A stretch of 64,000 bases of DNA. It comes from Methanobacterium_C sp963845285. GTDB taxonomy: Archaea > Methanobacteriota > Methanobacteria > Methanobacteriales > Methanobacteriaceae. The stretch spans positions 1 through 64,000 of the forward strand of contig CAWJRO010000017.1 of NCBI GenBank assembly GCA_963845285.1, in the 5' to 3' direction. The notes beneath the pieces are model-generated. The model was not told the DNA's origin and ran no database searches. It saw only the letters and a list, made by a program, of their open reading frames with translations. A program made the position numbers and the translations under genes. Every line of letters begins with the position of its first letter. Within the stretch, counting starts at the first letter, position 1. Below are positions 9,883-19,449 of this stretch, one piece after another.

Positions 9883-10419
9883 ATGTTACTAGGCGTTATA
9901 TCTGACACCCACATACCAGAAAGGGCTTCTAAGATCCCAGAAAGCGTTTTTAAAATATTTAAAGAGACAGACATGATCCTGCATGCTGGGGACCTGGTTT
10001 CATATGAGGTACTTGAAGAACTTGAGTCTATTGCAACCACACGGTGCGTTCAAGGAAATATGGACCGCGTTTATGGCGTCAAACTTCCTAAAAGAGACAT
10101 AATCAAAGTAGAAGGCATTAAAATAGGGCTTAATCATGGAGAAGTTTATCCAAGAGGAGATACTCAACAGTTGAAGTACATAGCCATGGAAATGGATGTT
10201 GAAGTTCTTATTACAGGCCATACACACTGGGCATTCATAAAAGAAGTGGATGGTATCCTCCTTCTAAATCCTGGAAGTCCTACAGTTCCCAGGCTGTCTG
10301 ATCCATCTGTAATGCTCATTGAAATTGAAGACCAAAAATTAGATGCCCAGATCATTAAAATTGGAGATCCGGTCTGCAAGGCGCTTAATTTTAAAGGATC
10401 TGAAAATAGAATTTTATAA
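9883..10419 (+). CDS. YfcE/MJ0936-type metallophosphoesterase
   Basis: A small calcineurin-like phosphodiesterase of 178 residues. The metal-binding motifs appear in order: GVISDTHIPE (residues 4-13), LHAGDLVS, GNMDRVYG, GLNHGEVYP and ITGHTHWAF. Archaeal relatives hydrolyse phosphodiester test substrates with Mn or Ni; the natural substrate is unknown. An AAGGAGATC ribosome binding site precedes the ATG by four bases. It is transcribed alone, divergently from topA. Confidence 0.9.
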   Translation: MLLGVISDTHIPERASKIPESVFKIFKETDMILHAGDLVSYEVLEELESIATTRCVQGNMDRVYGVKLPKRDIIKVEGIKIGLNHGEVYPRGDTQQLKYIAMEMDVEVLITGHTHWAFIKEVDGILLLNPGSPTVPRLSDPSVMLIEIEDQKLDAQIIKIGDPVCKALNFKGSENRIL

Positions 10420-10658
10420 AAAATGATCAAATAAGGTTACGTAAGAGGATTACGACAAGAATACAGTAAAAATATAGAATTATAGTTAAGTACAAAAGAC
10501 ATTATTTATCTGAATAAACCTGAAAAAAGCAGTTTTAATCAGACAAAAGAACAGTTTAACTGGACTTATTATCTCAACAAGTTTAATAAGTTACTTCCTT
10601 AACTATAATTCAAAAAAAGGTAAATAAAACAGGTAATTATAATTGAAGGAAAAAAATT

Positions 10659-11303
10659 ATGACTAAAAAATGGAACGTTGAACGAAAAAACGAACAATAC
10701 TACAAAATGGCCAAAAAGAATAACTACCGATCCAGAGCATCCTATAAACTCAAACAGATAAACAAAAGGTTCAAATTGATTGAACCCGAAAGTTACGTGC
10801 TTGATTTAGGAGCTGCACCTGGTGGTTGGTCCCAGGTAGCCCTTGAAATTATGGGCGAAGAAGGTGTTGTTGTGGGTGTAGATCTTCAATGGATAAGACC
10901 ATTTGAAGAAGAGAATTTCATTGGAATAAAGGGGGATTTTACAAATGAAGACGTCCAGAAAAAGATAAAAAAAGCACTGGAAGGTAAGGCCAACATTGTG
11001 CTTTCAGATGCATCCCCCAAATTATCCGGAATAAAAGACATGGATAATCTTAGATCTGCAGAACTTGCTGAAACTGTGCTCAAAATATGCGATTCACTCC
11101 TTGAAAGGAATGGAAGCCTTATTATGAAAGTATTCCAGGGTGCAGAATATGAGAACATTATTAAACAAATTAAAGAAAAATTTAGGATCGTTAAAACCAC
11201 AAAACCAGAATCTTCAAGAAAATCAAGTACTGAAATGTACGTGGTTGCAAAAGGGTTCAGGGGAACAGTTGAACCACACAAATTCAATTCAAGATTGAGC
11301 TAA
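10659..11303 (+). CDS. rlmE: 23S rRNA 2'-O-methyltransferase RlmE (FtsJ)
   Basis: A SAM-dependent methyltransferase of 214 residues that methylates the ribose of a uridine in the 23S A-loop. The SAM-binding motif is LDLGAAPGGWSQVALE (about residues 48-63). The catalytic K-D-K-E set is represented by KLKQINKRF, SDASPK, IMKVFQG and SSTEMYVV. The length matches archaeal RlmE. A weak GAAGGA precedes the ATG. The 356-bp spacer before it does not suggest an operon with the phosphodiesterase. Confidence 0.93.
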   Translation: MTKKWNVERKNEQYYKMAKKNNYRSRASYKLKQINKRFKLIEPESYVLDLGAAPGGWSQVALEIMGEEGVVVGVDLQWIRPFEEENFIGIKGDFTNEDVQKKIKKALEGKANIVLSDASPKLSGIKDMDNLRSAELAETVLKICDSLLERNGSLIMKVFQGAEYENIIKQIKEKFRIVKTTKPESSRKSSTEMYVVAKGFRGTVEPHKFNSRLS

Positions 11304-11565
11304 CCCTAGAAAAACCTAAAATTAGTTAACCCTGAATAAATAACCCATCAAAAACTCAAGATAAAAATAACTCAGGATTATCTCAAGATTAAACTAACTC
11401 AGGATTACAATAAAAAAAAGAATTGCAATAAAAAAAAGGATTATAACCCGGATTTAACCCAGTTTGAACAAATCCAGTTGAGTTTAGCCACTGCAATTAA
11501 CTTTTTTTGTTAACTTCATGTTCGAGTCAATTTCAGGTTCAACTTATTGAATTTATAGAACTTAT

Positions 11566-12000
11566 TTACATCATCTTCTTTACATTATTCAAGCTGGATT
11601 CTGCATTTTGAAGTTGAGTCTGTGCCGTACTTATCCTACTTTTAATCTCATCTTGCGATTTACCCGCAGATACTGCACTATTTGCATCTGAAATTGCAGA
11701 TTGCGCCTTTACAAGTTCAAGGTTAGCATTATTAAACGCAGTTTTCAGGTTGTCATTGTTAGAGTTATCAACAGTAGTTTTCACATCATCAAATTGGTTG
11801 CTTAAAGTGGAATAATCAGATTGTAAGACAGCGATCTGATCGTATGCGGATCCGCTCCCAACATCCGATGAAACAGTTGATGAAAGTGTATAAATTCCAA
11901 TATAGACAAATATCGCTATTGTTGCCAGTATCAATATGATTCCTAAAACAGATATGCTCATGGATGTTGCTTTAAATAGATTTAATCTTGACCTTTTCAT
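11566..12000 (-). CDS. Small membrane-anchored coiled-coil protein, function unknown
   Basis: A 144-residue protein. A basic N-terminus (MKRSRLNLFK) is followed by one strong TM helix (about 17-39), then an extracellular part of mostly Ser/Asn/Asp/Gln/Ala heptads that should form a coiled coil (about 50-140). No enzymatic motif was found. The topology suggests an N-in, C-out anchor with an extended helical domain outside. An AGGTGAT site sits just upstream of ATG 12000. No family is recognised. Confidence 0.7.
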   Translation of the reverse strand: MKRSRLNLFKATSMSISVLGIILILATIAIFVYIGIYTLSSTVSSDVGSGSAYDQIAVLQSDYSTLSNQFDDVKTTVDNSNNDNLKTAFNNANLELVKAQSAISDANSAVSAGKSQDEIKSRISTAQTQLQNAESSLNNVKKMM

Positions 12001-12318
12001 GTTATCACCTGATTATATGAGCTTTCTAATAATAAGCATAAAATTATAAGTTCCTAATATAAACAATTTATAATATTTTGATTTATGGTATTTATTAGGT
12101 TAATATTCATATATACTTGTAAAAATTTAAGTGTAAAAATTCCTAAAAAATCTTAAAATCTTTTGCAAATGAAATTATTAATTAGGGTAATATTAAATAA
12201 ATAAAATTAAGTAATAATTAATATTGATATTCTGTAATAATTTTATTCAATGAAACTGAATATTAAATAAACTTGGAATAAATTTTTTAATTGTAATATG
12301 AAGGAGTATACTTGAACA
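12001..12318. other. Divergent AT-rich spacer
   Basis: 318 bp between the membrane protein gene and mcm. It is nearly all A and T in long runs, and no repeat, ORF or hairpin stood out. An AAGGAG ribosome binding site for mcm is at its right end, near 12300. Confidence 0.5.
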
Positions 12319-14319
12319 ATGAAATCTTCAACAGATAAAGCAAAAACATCAGTGGCAAAATTTGAGGAATTTTTCAGCTCAAAATATAAAGATACTGTCT
12401 TTGAAGCCCTTGAAAAGTATCCGGATAAAAGATCGGTTGTGGTGGATTACACTGAACTTGAGATGTTCGACCCGGACATTGCGGATCTTCTCCTTGAAAA
12501 ACCAGAGGAAGTTCTGAAGGCATCCCAAAAGGCCATAAAAAACATCGACCCTCAACGTAAAAATGCAGAACTCCACATCAGATTTGAGAATATCCGAAAC
12601 AACATCCAGCTTCGGTATCTCAGAAGTAAATATATAGGTAAATTTGTTGCAGTGGATGGGATAGTACGTAAAAGTGATGAAATTCGCCCCAGAATAATGA
12701 ATGCCCTCTTTGAATGCAGAAGCTGTATGAGGCTTCAAGAAGTGCCGCAGACCAGCAATTTACTGAGCGAACCTGCCCTGTGCCAGGAGTGCGGAGGAAG
12801 ATCATTCAGATTACTTCAAGAAGAGTCAGAATTCATGGACACTCAAACCGTAAAGGTTCAGGAACCTCTGGAAAATCTATCTGGTGGTGAAGAGCCAAAA
12901 CAGATAGCAGTAATCCTGGAAGATGACTTGGTTGACTCTGTAACCCCTGGAGATATAGTCAGAATAACCGGAACCATGAAAACTGTCAGGGATGAGAAAA
13001 CAAAACGTTTCAAGAATTTCATCTACGGGAATTACATAGAAGCCATGGAACAGGAATTTGAAGAGCTCAAAATAAGCGACGAAGATGAAGCTAAAATAAA
13101 GGAGCTTGCAGCAGACCCTGAAGTCTACGAAAAAATTATAAAATCTACAGCACCTTCAATACAAGGATACAGAGATGTTAAAGAAGCAATAGCCCTGCAA
13201 CTTTTCGGAGGATCTGCCAAGAATCTGGAGGATAAAACCCGGCTAAGGGGAGATATTCACATACTAATTGTGGGAGATCCTGGTATTGGTAAATCCCAGA
13301 TGCTCAAATATGTTTCAAAACTGGCTCCACGTGGAATTTACACAAGCGGTAAAGGAACCAGTGGTGTTGGTCTCACAGCAGCAGCTGTACGTGATGAATT
13401 CGGAGGATGGAGTTTGGAAGCAGGTGCATTGGTATTGGGTGACCGGGGTAACGTTTGTGTAGACGAACTGGACAAGATGCGGCCGGAAGACCGCTCTGCA
13501 ATTCACGAAGCTCTCGAACAACAAACTATTAGTATTGCAAAGGCTGGTATAATGGCCACATTGAACTCCCGTTGTTCCGTACTTGCAGCAGCAAACCCTA
13601 AATTTGGTCGTTTTGACCGTTATAAATCCATAGCTGAACAGATAGACCTTCCATCCCCAATTCTATCCCGTTTCGATCTTATATTTGTTGTGGAGGATAA
13701 ACCAGACGTGGAAAGGGATACAAAACTTGCAAACCACATACTGAGAATACACCAGGATAACTCCATACCATTCGAAATTGAACCTGAACTTTTAAGGAAA
13801 TACATCGCTTATGCAAGGCGTGACATCCATCCTAAACTTACAGATAAAGCCATTGCAGCCCTTCAAAAGTTCTATGTGGATATGAGAAGTGGTGCAGTGG
13901 ATGAAGATTCTCCAGTCCCAATTACAGCACGTCAGCTGGAAGCTCTGGTAAGATTGTCAGAGGCAAGCGCCAAGATCCGTCTGGGAGATGAAGTAACAGA
14001 ATATGATGCTGTAAGGGCCATTACAATACAACAGAACTGTATGAAACAGGTTGGATATGATCCAGAAACAGGTAAAGTTGATATTGACAAAGTTGAAGGC
14101 CGTACACCCAAATCAGACCGTGACAAAATGAGGGTTGTGACTGAACTCATAGGAGAACTGGAAGACGATTACAATGGAAGAACTCCAAAGAACATACTTA
14201 TATCTGAATTATCAGATAGGTATAATATGAGTGAAGAAAAGGCTGAAGATATGCTAAAAATATTGAAAAGAAAGGGAATAATATACGAACCACAGCAGGG
14301 TTACTACAAAGTTGCATAA
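12319..14319 (+). CDS. mcm: Replicative DNA helicase MCM
   Basis: The single archaeal MCM, a hexameric 3'-5' helicase at the fork. It has 666 residues. The N-terminal domain includes a zinc motif of four Cys (CRSC, then CQEC, about residues 135-160) and an OB fold. The AAA+ core has GDPGIGKSQM (Walker A, about 318-327), VCVDELDKM (Walker B), AAANPKFGRF (sensor 1) and LSRFDLIFVV with the arginine finger. A winged helix closes the C-terminus (from about residue 600). The length matches M. thermautotrophicus MCM. Confidence 0.97.
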   Translation: MKSSTDKAKTSVAKFEEFFSSKYKDTVFEALEKYPDKRSVVVDYTELEMFDPDIADLLLEKPEEVLKASQKAIKNIDPQRKNAELHIRFENIRNNIQLRYLRSKYIGKFVAVDGIVRKSDEIRPRIMNALFECRSCMRLQEVPQTSNLLSEPALCQECGGRSFRLLQEESEFMDTQTVKVQEPLENLSGGEEPKQIAVILEDDLVDSVTPGDIVRITGTMKTVRDEKTKRFKNFIYGNYIEAMEQEFEELKISDEDEAKIKELAADPEVYEKIIKSTAPSIQGYRDVKEAIALQLFGGSAKNLEDKTRLRGDIHILIVGDPGIGKSQMLKYVSKLAPRGIYTSGKGTSGVGLTAAAVRDEFGGWSLEAGALVLGDRGNVCVDELDKMRPEDRSAIHEALEQQTISIAKAGIMATLNSRCSVLAAANPKFGRFDRYKSIAEQIDLPSPILSRFDLIFVVEDKPDVERDTKLANHILRIHQDNSIPFEIEPELLRKYIAYARRDIHPKLTDKAIAALQKFYVDMRSGAVDEDSPVPITARQLEALVRLSEASAKIRLGDEVTEYDAVRAITIQQNCMKQVGYDPETGKVDIDKVEGRTPKSDRDKMRVVTELIGELEDDYNGRTPKNILISELSDRYNMSEEKAEDMLKILKRKGIIYEPQQGYYKVA

Positions 14320-14573
14320 CCAGATTACCCCATATATAATCAGATGAACTCTGTATGAGTGTATGAGATAAAATCTGATTTTATAAACTTTATCAGAGAT
14401 TACATCAAATTACAAAAAATAATTCAGCTTACTAAACAGCTTTACTAAAATATTATTAACTGAACATCCTTAAATGCCGATTATTTAATAGATATCATTA
14501 ATCTGATCGTTAAAAATTAATTCAGTTAATGAAAATTCAATTACAAATTTCTAAATTTTTCAGGAGGTAAAAA

Positions 14574-14981
14574 ATGACCGATTATAATGAATTATTAGAC
14601 AGAGCTATAGAGCAGCTGCCAGAAAAGGTTTTTGAGAGTAAAAGGTTCACAGTGCCAAGGGCTTACTCGGTGATCCAGGGAAACAGAACCATTATCCAGA
14701 ACTTCAGCGAAGTTGCAGATGCCATGAACAGAGATCCTCAACACGTTTTAAAGTTCCTTTTAAGAGAACTGGGTACTGCTGGAAACCTTGAAGGTTCAAG
14801 GGCTATAATGCAGGGAAAATTCACCCATTACCTTATAAACGACAGGATAGAAGATTATGTTAAACGTTTTGTAATGTGCCATGAGTGCAACAGACCGGAC
14901 ACTAAAATAATAAGGGAAGACCGTATCGATATTCTCAAATGTGAAGCATGCGGTGCTAAAGCTCCCCTAAAAACACTTTAA
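14574..14981 (+). CDS. Translation initiation factor aIF2 subunit beta
   Basis: Part of the aIF2 trimer that brings initiator tRNA to the small subunit. It has 135 residues. The central alpha-beta domain includes HVLKFLLRELGTAGN. The C-terminal zinc ribbon uses CHEC and CEAC (about residues 102-129). A strong AGGAGGT site lies six bases before ATG 14574. The gene follows mcm after 254 bp, on the same strand as the NMD3 and TyrRS genes downstream, but the spacers are too long for a clear operon. Confidence 0.96.
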   Translation: MTDYNELLDRAIEQLPEKVFESKRFTVPRAYSVIQGNRTIIQNFSEVADAMNRDPQHVLKFLLRELGTAGNLEGSRAIMQGKFTHYLINDRIEDYVKRFVMCHECNRPDTKIIREDRIDILKCEACGAKAPLKTL

Positions 14982-15056
14982 TTACCATAAAGCTATCTTA
15001 TTTTATTTATTATTTTATTTTTTTTAGAATAAAATAATAGAAAATTGTAAATTAAC

Positions 15057-15162
15057 GAGGCCTTCCCATATTTCAGAATTTGCAAAAAAAATAAGGATAA
15101 ATAAAGTTTTAAATTCAAAAATAAGCAAAATTATACTTGTCAAAAGTAATTATGAGAAGCCT
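15057..15162 (+). mobile_element. MITE family A, copy A8 (about 106 bp)
   Basis: Starts GAGGCCTTCCCATA and ends TATGAGAAGCCT, with TTAAC directly on both sides (15052-15056 and 15163-15167), a 5-bp target duplication. The interior TTCAGAATTTGCAAAAAA and AAATTCAAAAATAAGCAAAA matches the copies at 35374 and 48009. It lies between the aIF2-beta stop and nmd3. Confidence 0.85.
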
Positions 15163-15356
15163 TTAACATATTAAAAATAGTATTTAATATAATAAGCAAA
15201 ATTATGGGGTATAAACTAAAACAATACGCATTTAAGATATATATTTTAAAAATAAACCTATAAATTGAATACAAAATTAAAATTAGAGTTTTTAAAGTTA
15301 TAAATACAGATTAATTATAATTTAATAATTATAAACTTAACAAATCGATTGATAAA

Positions 15357-16409
15357 ATGTTCTGTCCAAAATGTGGGAAAGAAGATGTGGAGATTTTTAA
15401 AGGTCTCTGCAAATCTTGTTTTATAGAAGAATTTCAGTTAATTAGTTTACCTGATAAAATTAAGTTCACAATCTGCGTGAAATGTGGGTCAACCCTTAAA
15501 AGAGGGAAATGGAAAGATCCAAGATTATCCGAAGAAGAAATCATATATAAGGCTGTGTGGGATGCCATAACAGTGAATGATCCTGTAGAAAACCTGGAGA
15601 TAGGTGTGGAGATCATAACAATCCGCGGTTCAATTTTCGAATGCATAGTCCACGCTTCAGGCAGTGTGCTGGGCGAAACCATAAAACAGGACTATGCTGT
15701 GGAAGTTAAAAAGAATAAAACCATCTGCCAAGACTGTAGTAAATATGATTCAGGTTATTATGAATCTGTAATCCAAATAAGAGCCGATGAGAGGGTTCCA
15801 TCACATGATGAAATTGAAACCATTGATGGTATTATCATATCACGAATCAAAAAGCTCTCAAAAAAGAATATGATGGCATATATAGCAGACAGAATGGTAC
15901 TGAAAGAAGGTGTAGATTACTACGTTGGCTCCTACAAGGTTGCATTAAACCTGGTAAATGCCATTAAAGAAGTTTTCGGGGGGGTCATGAAGGAATCCCC
16001 CAAGATCGCCGGGCGTAACAAATCAACTGGAAAGGATCTTTACAGGATATGGATATCCTTAAGACTTGCAAAATTCCACAAGGGTGATTTTATAGAATAT
16101 GAAGGAAACTTGGGCCAGATTACAGGTCTTAATGGTAAAAGGATAGCTTTTAAAGAATTAGATTCCCCCCACAAATCATCTGTGATGTGGAGAGATTACG
16201 ACAAGATAAATATCATTGCAGAACGTGAAGATACAAAAAATACAACTGTAACTTCAAAGACGCCCAGATCTATCCAGATACTCCACCCTGAAACTTACCA
16301 ACCCGTTGACATACCAATTCATGAAGGGATTTCAGGGATTGAAATTGGAGAAGAAGTACTTGTTGTAGAGATAAAAGGAGATCTTTATATTCTTAAAACT
16401 GAGTTCTAA
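15357..16409 (+). CDS. NMD3 family protein
   Basis: Archaeal relative of NMD3, the large-subunit assembly/export adaptor of eukaryotes. It has 350 residues. The N-terminal half has paired zinc motifs (CPKCG at 3-7, CKSC near 21, CVKCG near 41, CQDC near 122). Two beta-rich domains follow, the last being the SH3/OB-like end (about 240-350). Archaea lack a nucleus, so the role must be in assembly or quality control of the large subunit. The ATG at 15357 has no strong ribosome binding site and may give a short-leader mRNA. Confidence 0.93.
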   Translation: MFCPKCGKEDVEIFKGLCKSCFIEEFQLISLPDKIKFTICVKCGSTLKRGKWKDPRLSEEEIIYKAVWDAITVNDPVENLEIGVEIITIRGSIFECIVHASGSVLGETIKQDYAVEVKKNKTICQDCSKYDSGYYESVIQIRADERVPSHDEIETIDGIIISRIKKLSKKNMMAYIADRMVLKEGVDYYVGSYKVALNLVNAIKEVFGGVMKESPKIAGRNKSTGKDLYRIWISLRLAKFHKGDFIEYEGNLGQITGLNGKRIAFKELDSPHKSSVMWRDYDKINIIAEREDTKNTTVTSKTPRSIQILHPETYQPVDIPIHEGISGIEIGEEVLVVEIKGDLYILKTEF

Positions 16410-16689
16410 CAATATAAAATAGAGATAATAAGATAGAATATGCTTTCAATTAACTATTCAGTTATGATGAACAAAAGTTATTATCAACAAATATTTTTTT
16501 TAATGTAATCAATCAGCATCAACAGATCATGCTTAATGTATCTCTTTCAAATAATAAAATACAAAGATTATAGTGCCTTCAATACAATACAAATTTAATA
16601 TTTATACAAAAAACTAAACGAATTTACTACTAAGCAAATAAACATTATTGACTAAAAATTCAATATTCTCAAACATTTACGGTGATAAG

Positions 16690-17649
16690 ATGGACACAGA
16701 CTCTAAGATAGAATTGATAAAAAAGGGAACACTTGAAGTGATAACAGAAGAGGAACTAAGAGAAAAGATTGAAACTGGAAACATGACCGCTTATATTGGT
16801 TACGAACCATCAGGAAGTGTCCATCTGGGACATGCAATCACCGTTAAAAAGATGATAGACCTTCAAAGAGCAGGATTTAAGATAAAAATTTTACTTGCGG
16901 ATCTTCACGCTTACCTGAATGGAAAGGGAAATCTTGAGGAGATAAAAAAAATATCCAAGTATAATATAAAGTGTTTCAAAGCTCTGGGACTCTCAGAGGA
17001 TACAGAATTCATTTTAGGATCCGAATTTCAGAGGGGACCAGAACACGTAAATAAAGTATTCGAACTCGCCCTTACAACAACATTAACCCGTGCTAAAAGA
17101 AGTATGGCCCAAATATCAAGGGACAGTACGGACCATAAGGTTGCTGAAGTCATTTATCCCCTTTTACAAGTTGTTGACATGCTCTTTTTGAATGTAGATG
17201 TTGCACTCGGAGGAATGGAACAGCGAAAGATCCACATGCTTGCAAGGGAACATCTGCCAAAAATGGGATTTACTGCACCTGTATGCATACATACACCGCT
17301 CTTACATGGTACAGATGGTTCTGACAAAATGTCATCAAGTAAAGACAATTTCATAGCAGTAGACGACGAGCCTGAGGTTATAAAAAGTAAGATCCAGAAA
17401 AGTTTCTGTCCGCAGGGCCAGGTTGAGGACAACCCAATTATAGAAATAGCTGATCACTTCATTTTCAGTGAAAGAGATACAATTTTGATAGAGAGACCAC
17501 CGAAATTCGGGGGAAACCTTGAACTCACACAAGAAGAACTTTTGAAGAGTTACGGAGAAGGAAAATTACATCCACTGGACCTTAAAAATGCCGTTTCAAA
17601 CCAGTTAATTGAAATTTTGAAACCGGTTCGTGAATATTTTAAGTCTTAA
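16690..17649 (+). CDS. tyrS: Tyrosyl-tRNA synthetase
   Basis: Charges tRNA-Tyr. It is a class Ic synthetase of 319 residues from this start. The HIGH-type motif is HLGH in GYEPSGSVHLGH (residues about 37-48) and the KMSKS loop is KMSSSK (near 215). LLADLHAYLN and GGMEQRKIHML are typical of archaeal TyrRS and the length is close to the Methanocaldococcus enzyme. ATG 16690 was chosen because GGTGAT sits just before it. An ATG 42 bases upstream would add 14 unlikely residues. Confidence 0.95.
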   Translation: MDTDSKIELIKKGTLEVITEEELREKIETGNMTAYIGYEPSGSVHLGHAITVKKMIDLQRAGFKIKILLADLHAYLNGKGNLEEIKKISKYNIKCFKALGLSEDTEFILGSEFQRGPEHVNKVFELALTTTLTRAKRSMAQISRDSTDHKVAEVIYPLLQVVDMLFLNVDVALGGMEQRKIHMLAREHLPKMGFTAPVCIHTPLLHGTDGSDKMSSSKDNFIAVDDEPEVIKSKIQKSFCPQGQVEDNPIIEIADHFIFSERDTILIERPPKFGGNLELTQEELLKSYGEGKLHPLDLKNAVSNQLIEILKPVREYFKS

Positions 17650-17808
17650 AAATCTTAAAGTTAAAATATCTTAAAAATAGTTCAGATCTATAGTTCGTCA
17701 TAGTTTCAGATTAATTAGCTGAAATCTCAAAAAAAAGTAACAGTTGAAATCTCAAAGATCTTAAAATATGATGATTAACTTATTCAATGATTAAAAGAAG
17801 GTGATTAT

Positions 17809-18027
17809 ATGGGAGAAGGGATATATGAAATGAAAATTCCTGCAGGAATTACAGAAAGCCAACTTGCAGAGGTTATAAACACATACGATCTTGAATTAAT
17901 ACAAACTGAATATGGACCTGTTCTTAAAGGAGAAATTGAAAAACTAGAAAATGCAAGGGATCAAATCGTTAAAGCCCTAAATGATCGAATCAAAGAACTT
18001 GAAGGCCATTCTAAAGATGGATCCTAA
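17809..18027 (+). CDS. Small acidic helical protein, function unknown
   Basis: A 72-residue protein. It begins with a short beta-like part (YEMKIPAGITESQL), then a hydrophilic helix ending KALNDRIKELEG. A good GGTGAT site lies five bases before ATG 17809. The gene ends inside a hairpin terminator, which supports real expression. No catalytic motif and no recognised family. The C-terminal helix could mediate dimerisation. Confidence 0.65.
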   Translation: MGEGIYEMKIPAGITESQLAEVINTYDLELIQTEYGPVLKGEIEKLENARDQIVKALNDRIKELEGHSKDGS

Positions 18028-18046
18028 CCCTCATGGATCCATTTTT
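18017..18046 (+). terminator. Hairpin plus T-run terminator overlapping a stop codon
   Basis: An 8-bp perfect stem, ATGGATCC (18017-18024) with GGATCCAT (18035-18042), followed by TTTT. The TAA stop of the 72-residue protein gene is in the 10-base loop. This resembles an intrinsic terminator. Confidence 0.55.
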
Positions 18047-18354
18047 AGTTAAGATGTTACTCAATAAGAATTTCTTAATTAAAAATTCCAACTTAAAAAT
18101 TTTCTCACTATATTCTCTTTCTCACTATATTTCCCTATTTGAACAGCATCCCATATTTAAGGGTTATTAACAAGTTTTGAAAATCTAAAGAATTCTAAAA
18201 AACAGTAAAAAACCCTAAAAAACAGTAAAAAAAACTAGAAAATCAAAATCTAAAAAAACAGTACAAAGACTAAGAAAATTAATTAAAAAATACTAAAAAA
18301 TCTTCAATCATTCACACGTGACCAATTAAATCGCATTAAAATTAATGTTCAATT
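18047..18354. other. A-rich spacer between convergent genes
   Basis: Contains repeated short blocks such as CTAAAAAACAGTAAAAAA (18190-18260), a simple slippage-type array. No gene is seen. It separates the convergent small protein genes. Confidence 0.5.
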
Positions 18355-18699
18355 TTAAATCCAGTTTGAGACTTCTTCTGCAATTTCATCCGCTATATCA
18401 TCAATGAAATCTTGATCAGTCAGGTTACATTCCTCAGATTCTGTACAAAATGTATATTCTCCTTCATGATTTTTCTGCAAAACTTCTCCACTGTCAGCTT
18501 CACGAAGCTCCCAGTACCAAGAGTAATATATCACACATTCTCCTTCAGGGTGTCCTGCACAATAATCTTCATTTTCCTTATAACCAACTATAAGAATCTT
18601 ATCATTGAAATGGATTTGTTCTTCCCATATATCCTTATTCCCTGGTATTTTTTCAGGTTCTGTTTCTATTATTTTGTCTGCAAGCTCCTCTTTATCCAT
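18355..18699 (-). CDS. Acidic cytosolic protein, function unknown
   Basis: A 114-residue, strongly acidic protein with no signal peptide or TM segment. The middle is rich in Tyr and Trp (ECVIYYSWYWELRE). Three Cys residues (near 47, 54 and 84) and a further Cys near 90 could bind a metal, but the spacing is not a standard ribbon. GGAGGAT precedes ATG 18699, which supports translation. No family is recognised. Confidence 0.65.
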   Translation of the reverse strand: MDKEELADKIIETEPEKIPGNKDIWEEQIHFNDKILIVGYKENEDYCAGHPEGECVIYYSWYWELREADSGEVLQKNHEGEYTFCTESEECNLTDQDFIDDIADEIAEEVSNWI

Positions 18700-18836
18700 T
18701 AAAATCCTCCGAACATTTAAATAAGTTTATATTGGATAATATCTGGTTAAAAATTATTTAATCATTGCTGTTTTACTATTATATATCCGGAACATGTCCT
18801 GAATTGAACATTCAAATATAAAACTTTTAACTGAAC

Positions 18837-19412
18837 TTAAACACACATACCCAAATTGCAGGCCACACTTCTCTTTATATCTTCATGTACCTTGTTTATA
18901 CCATTATTGGCATTTACAACAAAGAAATTTTCTTCTTCTGCAAGTTTAAGATATTTTTTCCTTATTTTTTCGAGAAAAGTTTCATCTTCAAAGCTGTCTT
19001 TGCCTTCACAACGCATCAAAGCTGTCTCAGGTTCCAGGTCCAAAAGTATTACAAGGTCTGGTTTTCTTGCAAACCTATTTATCTGGGATATCCATTCTGC
19101 ACCGTTCTGGTAGGCAATACTAGAATAGAAGCACCTGTCACTTATAATTATTTTATCTTCAGCTTCTGCATCGCGGATTTTATCCATAAGAATGGTTCTG
19201 TCCGCTGCAAAGAGTAGTCCAAGGGTTCTTTGAAAGTTTTCATCTGTAGCGTGCGGATTTTGGAGCAGTTCACGTATCAAACGACCCACTTTTGAGTTGG
19301 TTGGCTCAAAAATCCTTAAAACTTCGTGTCCGCAGTCAGAAAGCCAATTTTCAAGGAGCTCTATCTGGGTTGATTTTCCTGATCCATCGATTCCTTCCAA
19401 ACATATGTACAT
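18837..19412 (-). CDS. tmk: Thymidylate kinase
   Basis: Phosphorylates dTMP to dTDP. It has 191 residues. The P-loop EGIDGSGKST (6-15), the DR motif in IISDRCFYSSIAYQNG (about 93) and LVILLDLEPETALMR are all present, as is FEPTNSKVGRLIRELL in the substrate region. The length is typical. GGAGAA precedes the ATG. The DGGGP synthase gene lies 37 bp upstream on the same strand, so the two may be cotranscribed. Confidence 0.93.
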   Translation of the reverse strand: MYICLEGIDGSGKSTQIELLENWLSDCGHEVLRIFEPTNSKVGRLIRELLQNPHATDENFQRTLGLLFAADRTILMDKIRDAEAEDKIIISDRCFYSSIAYQNGAEWISQINRFARKPDLVILLDLEPETALMRCEGKDSFEDETFLEKIRKKYLKLAEEENFFVVNANNGINKVHEDIKRSVACNLGMCV

Positions 19413-19449
19413 ATCTTTTCTCCTAAAGATTTTAAATCAAATGAGTGTA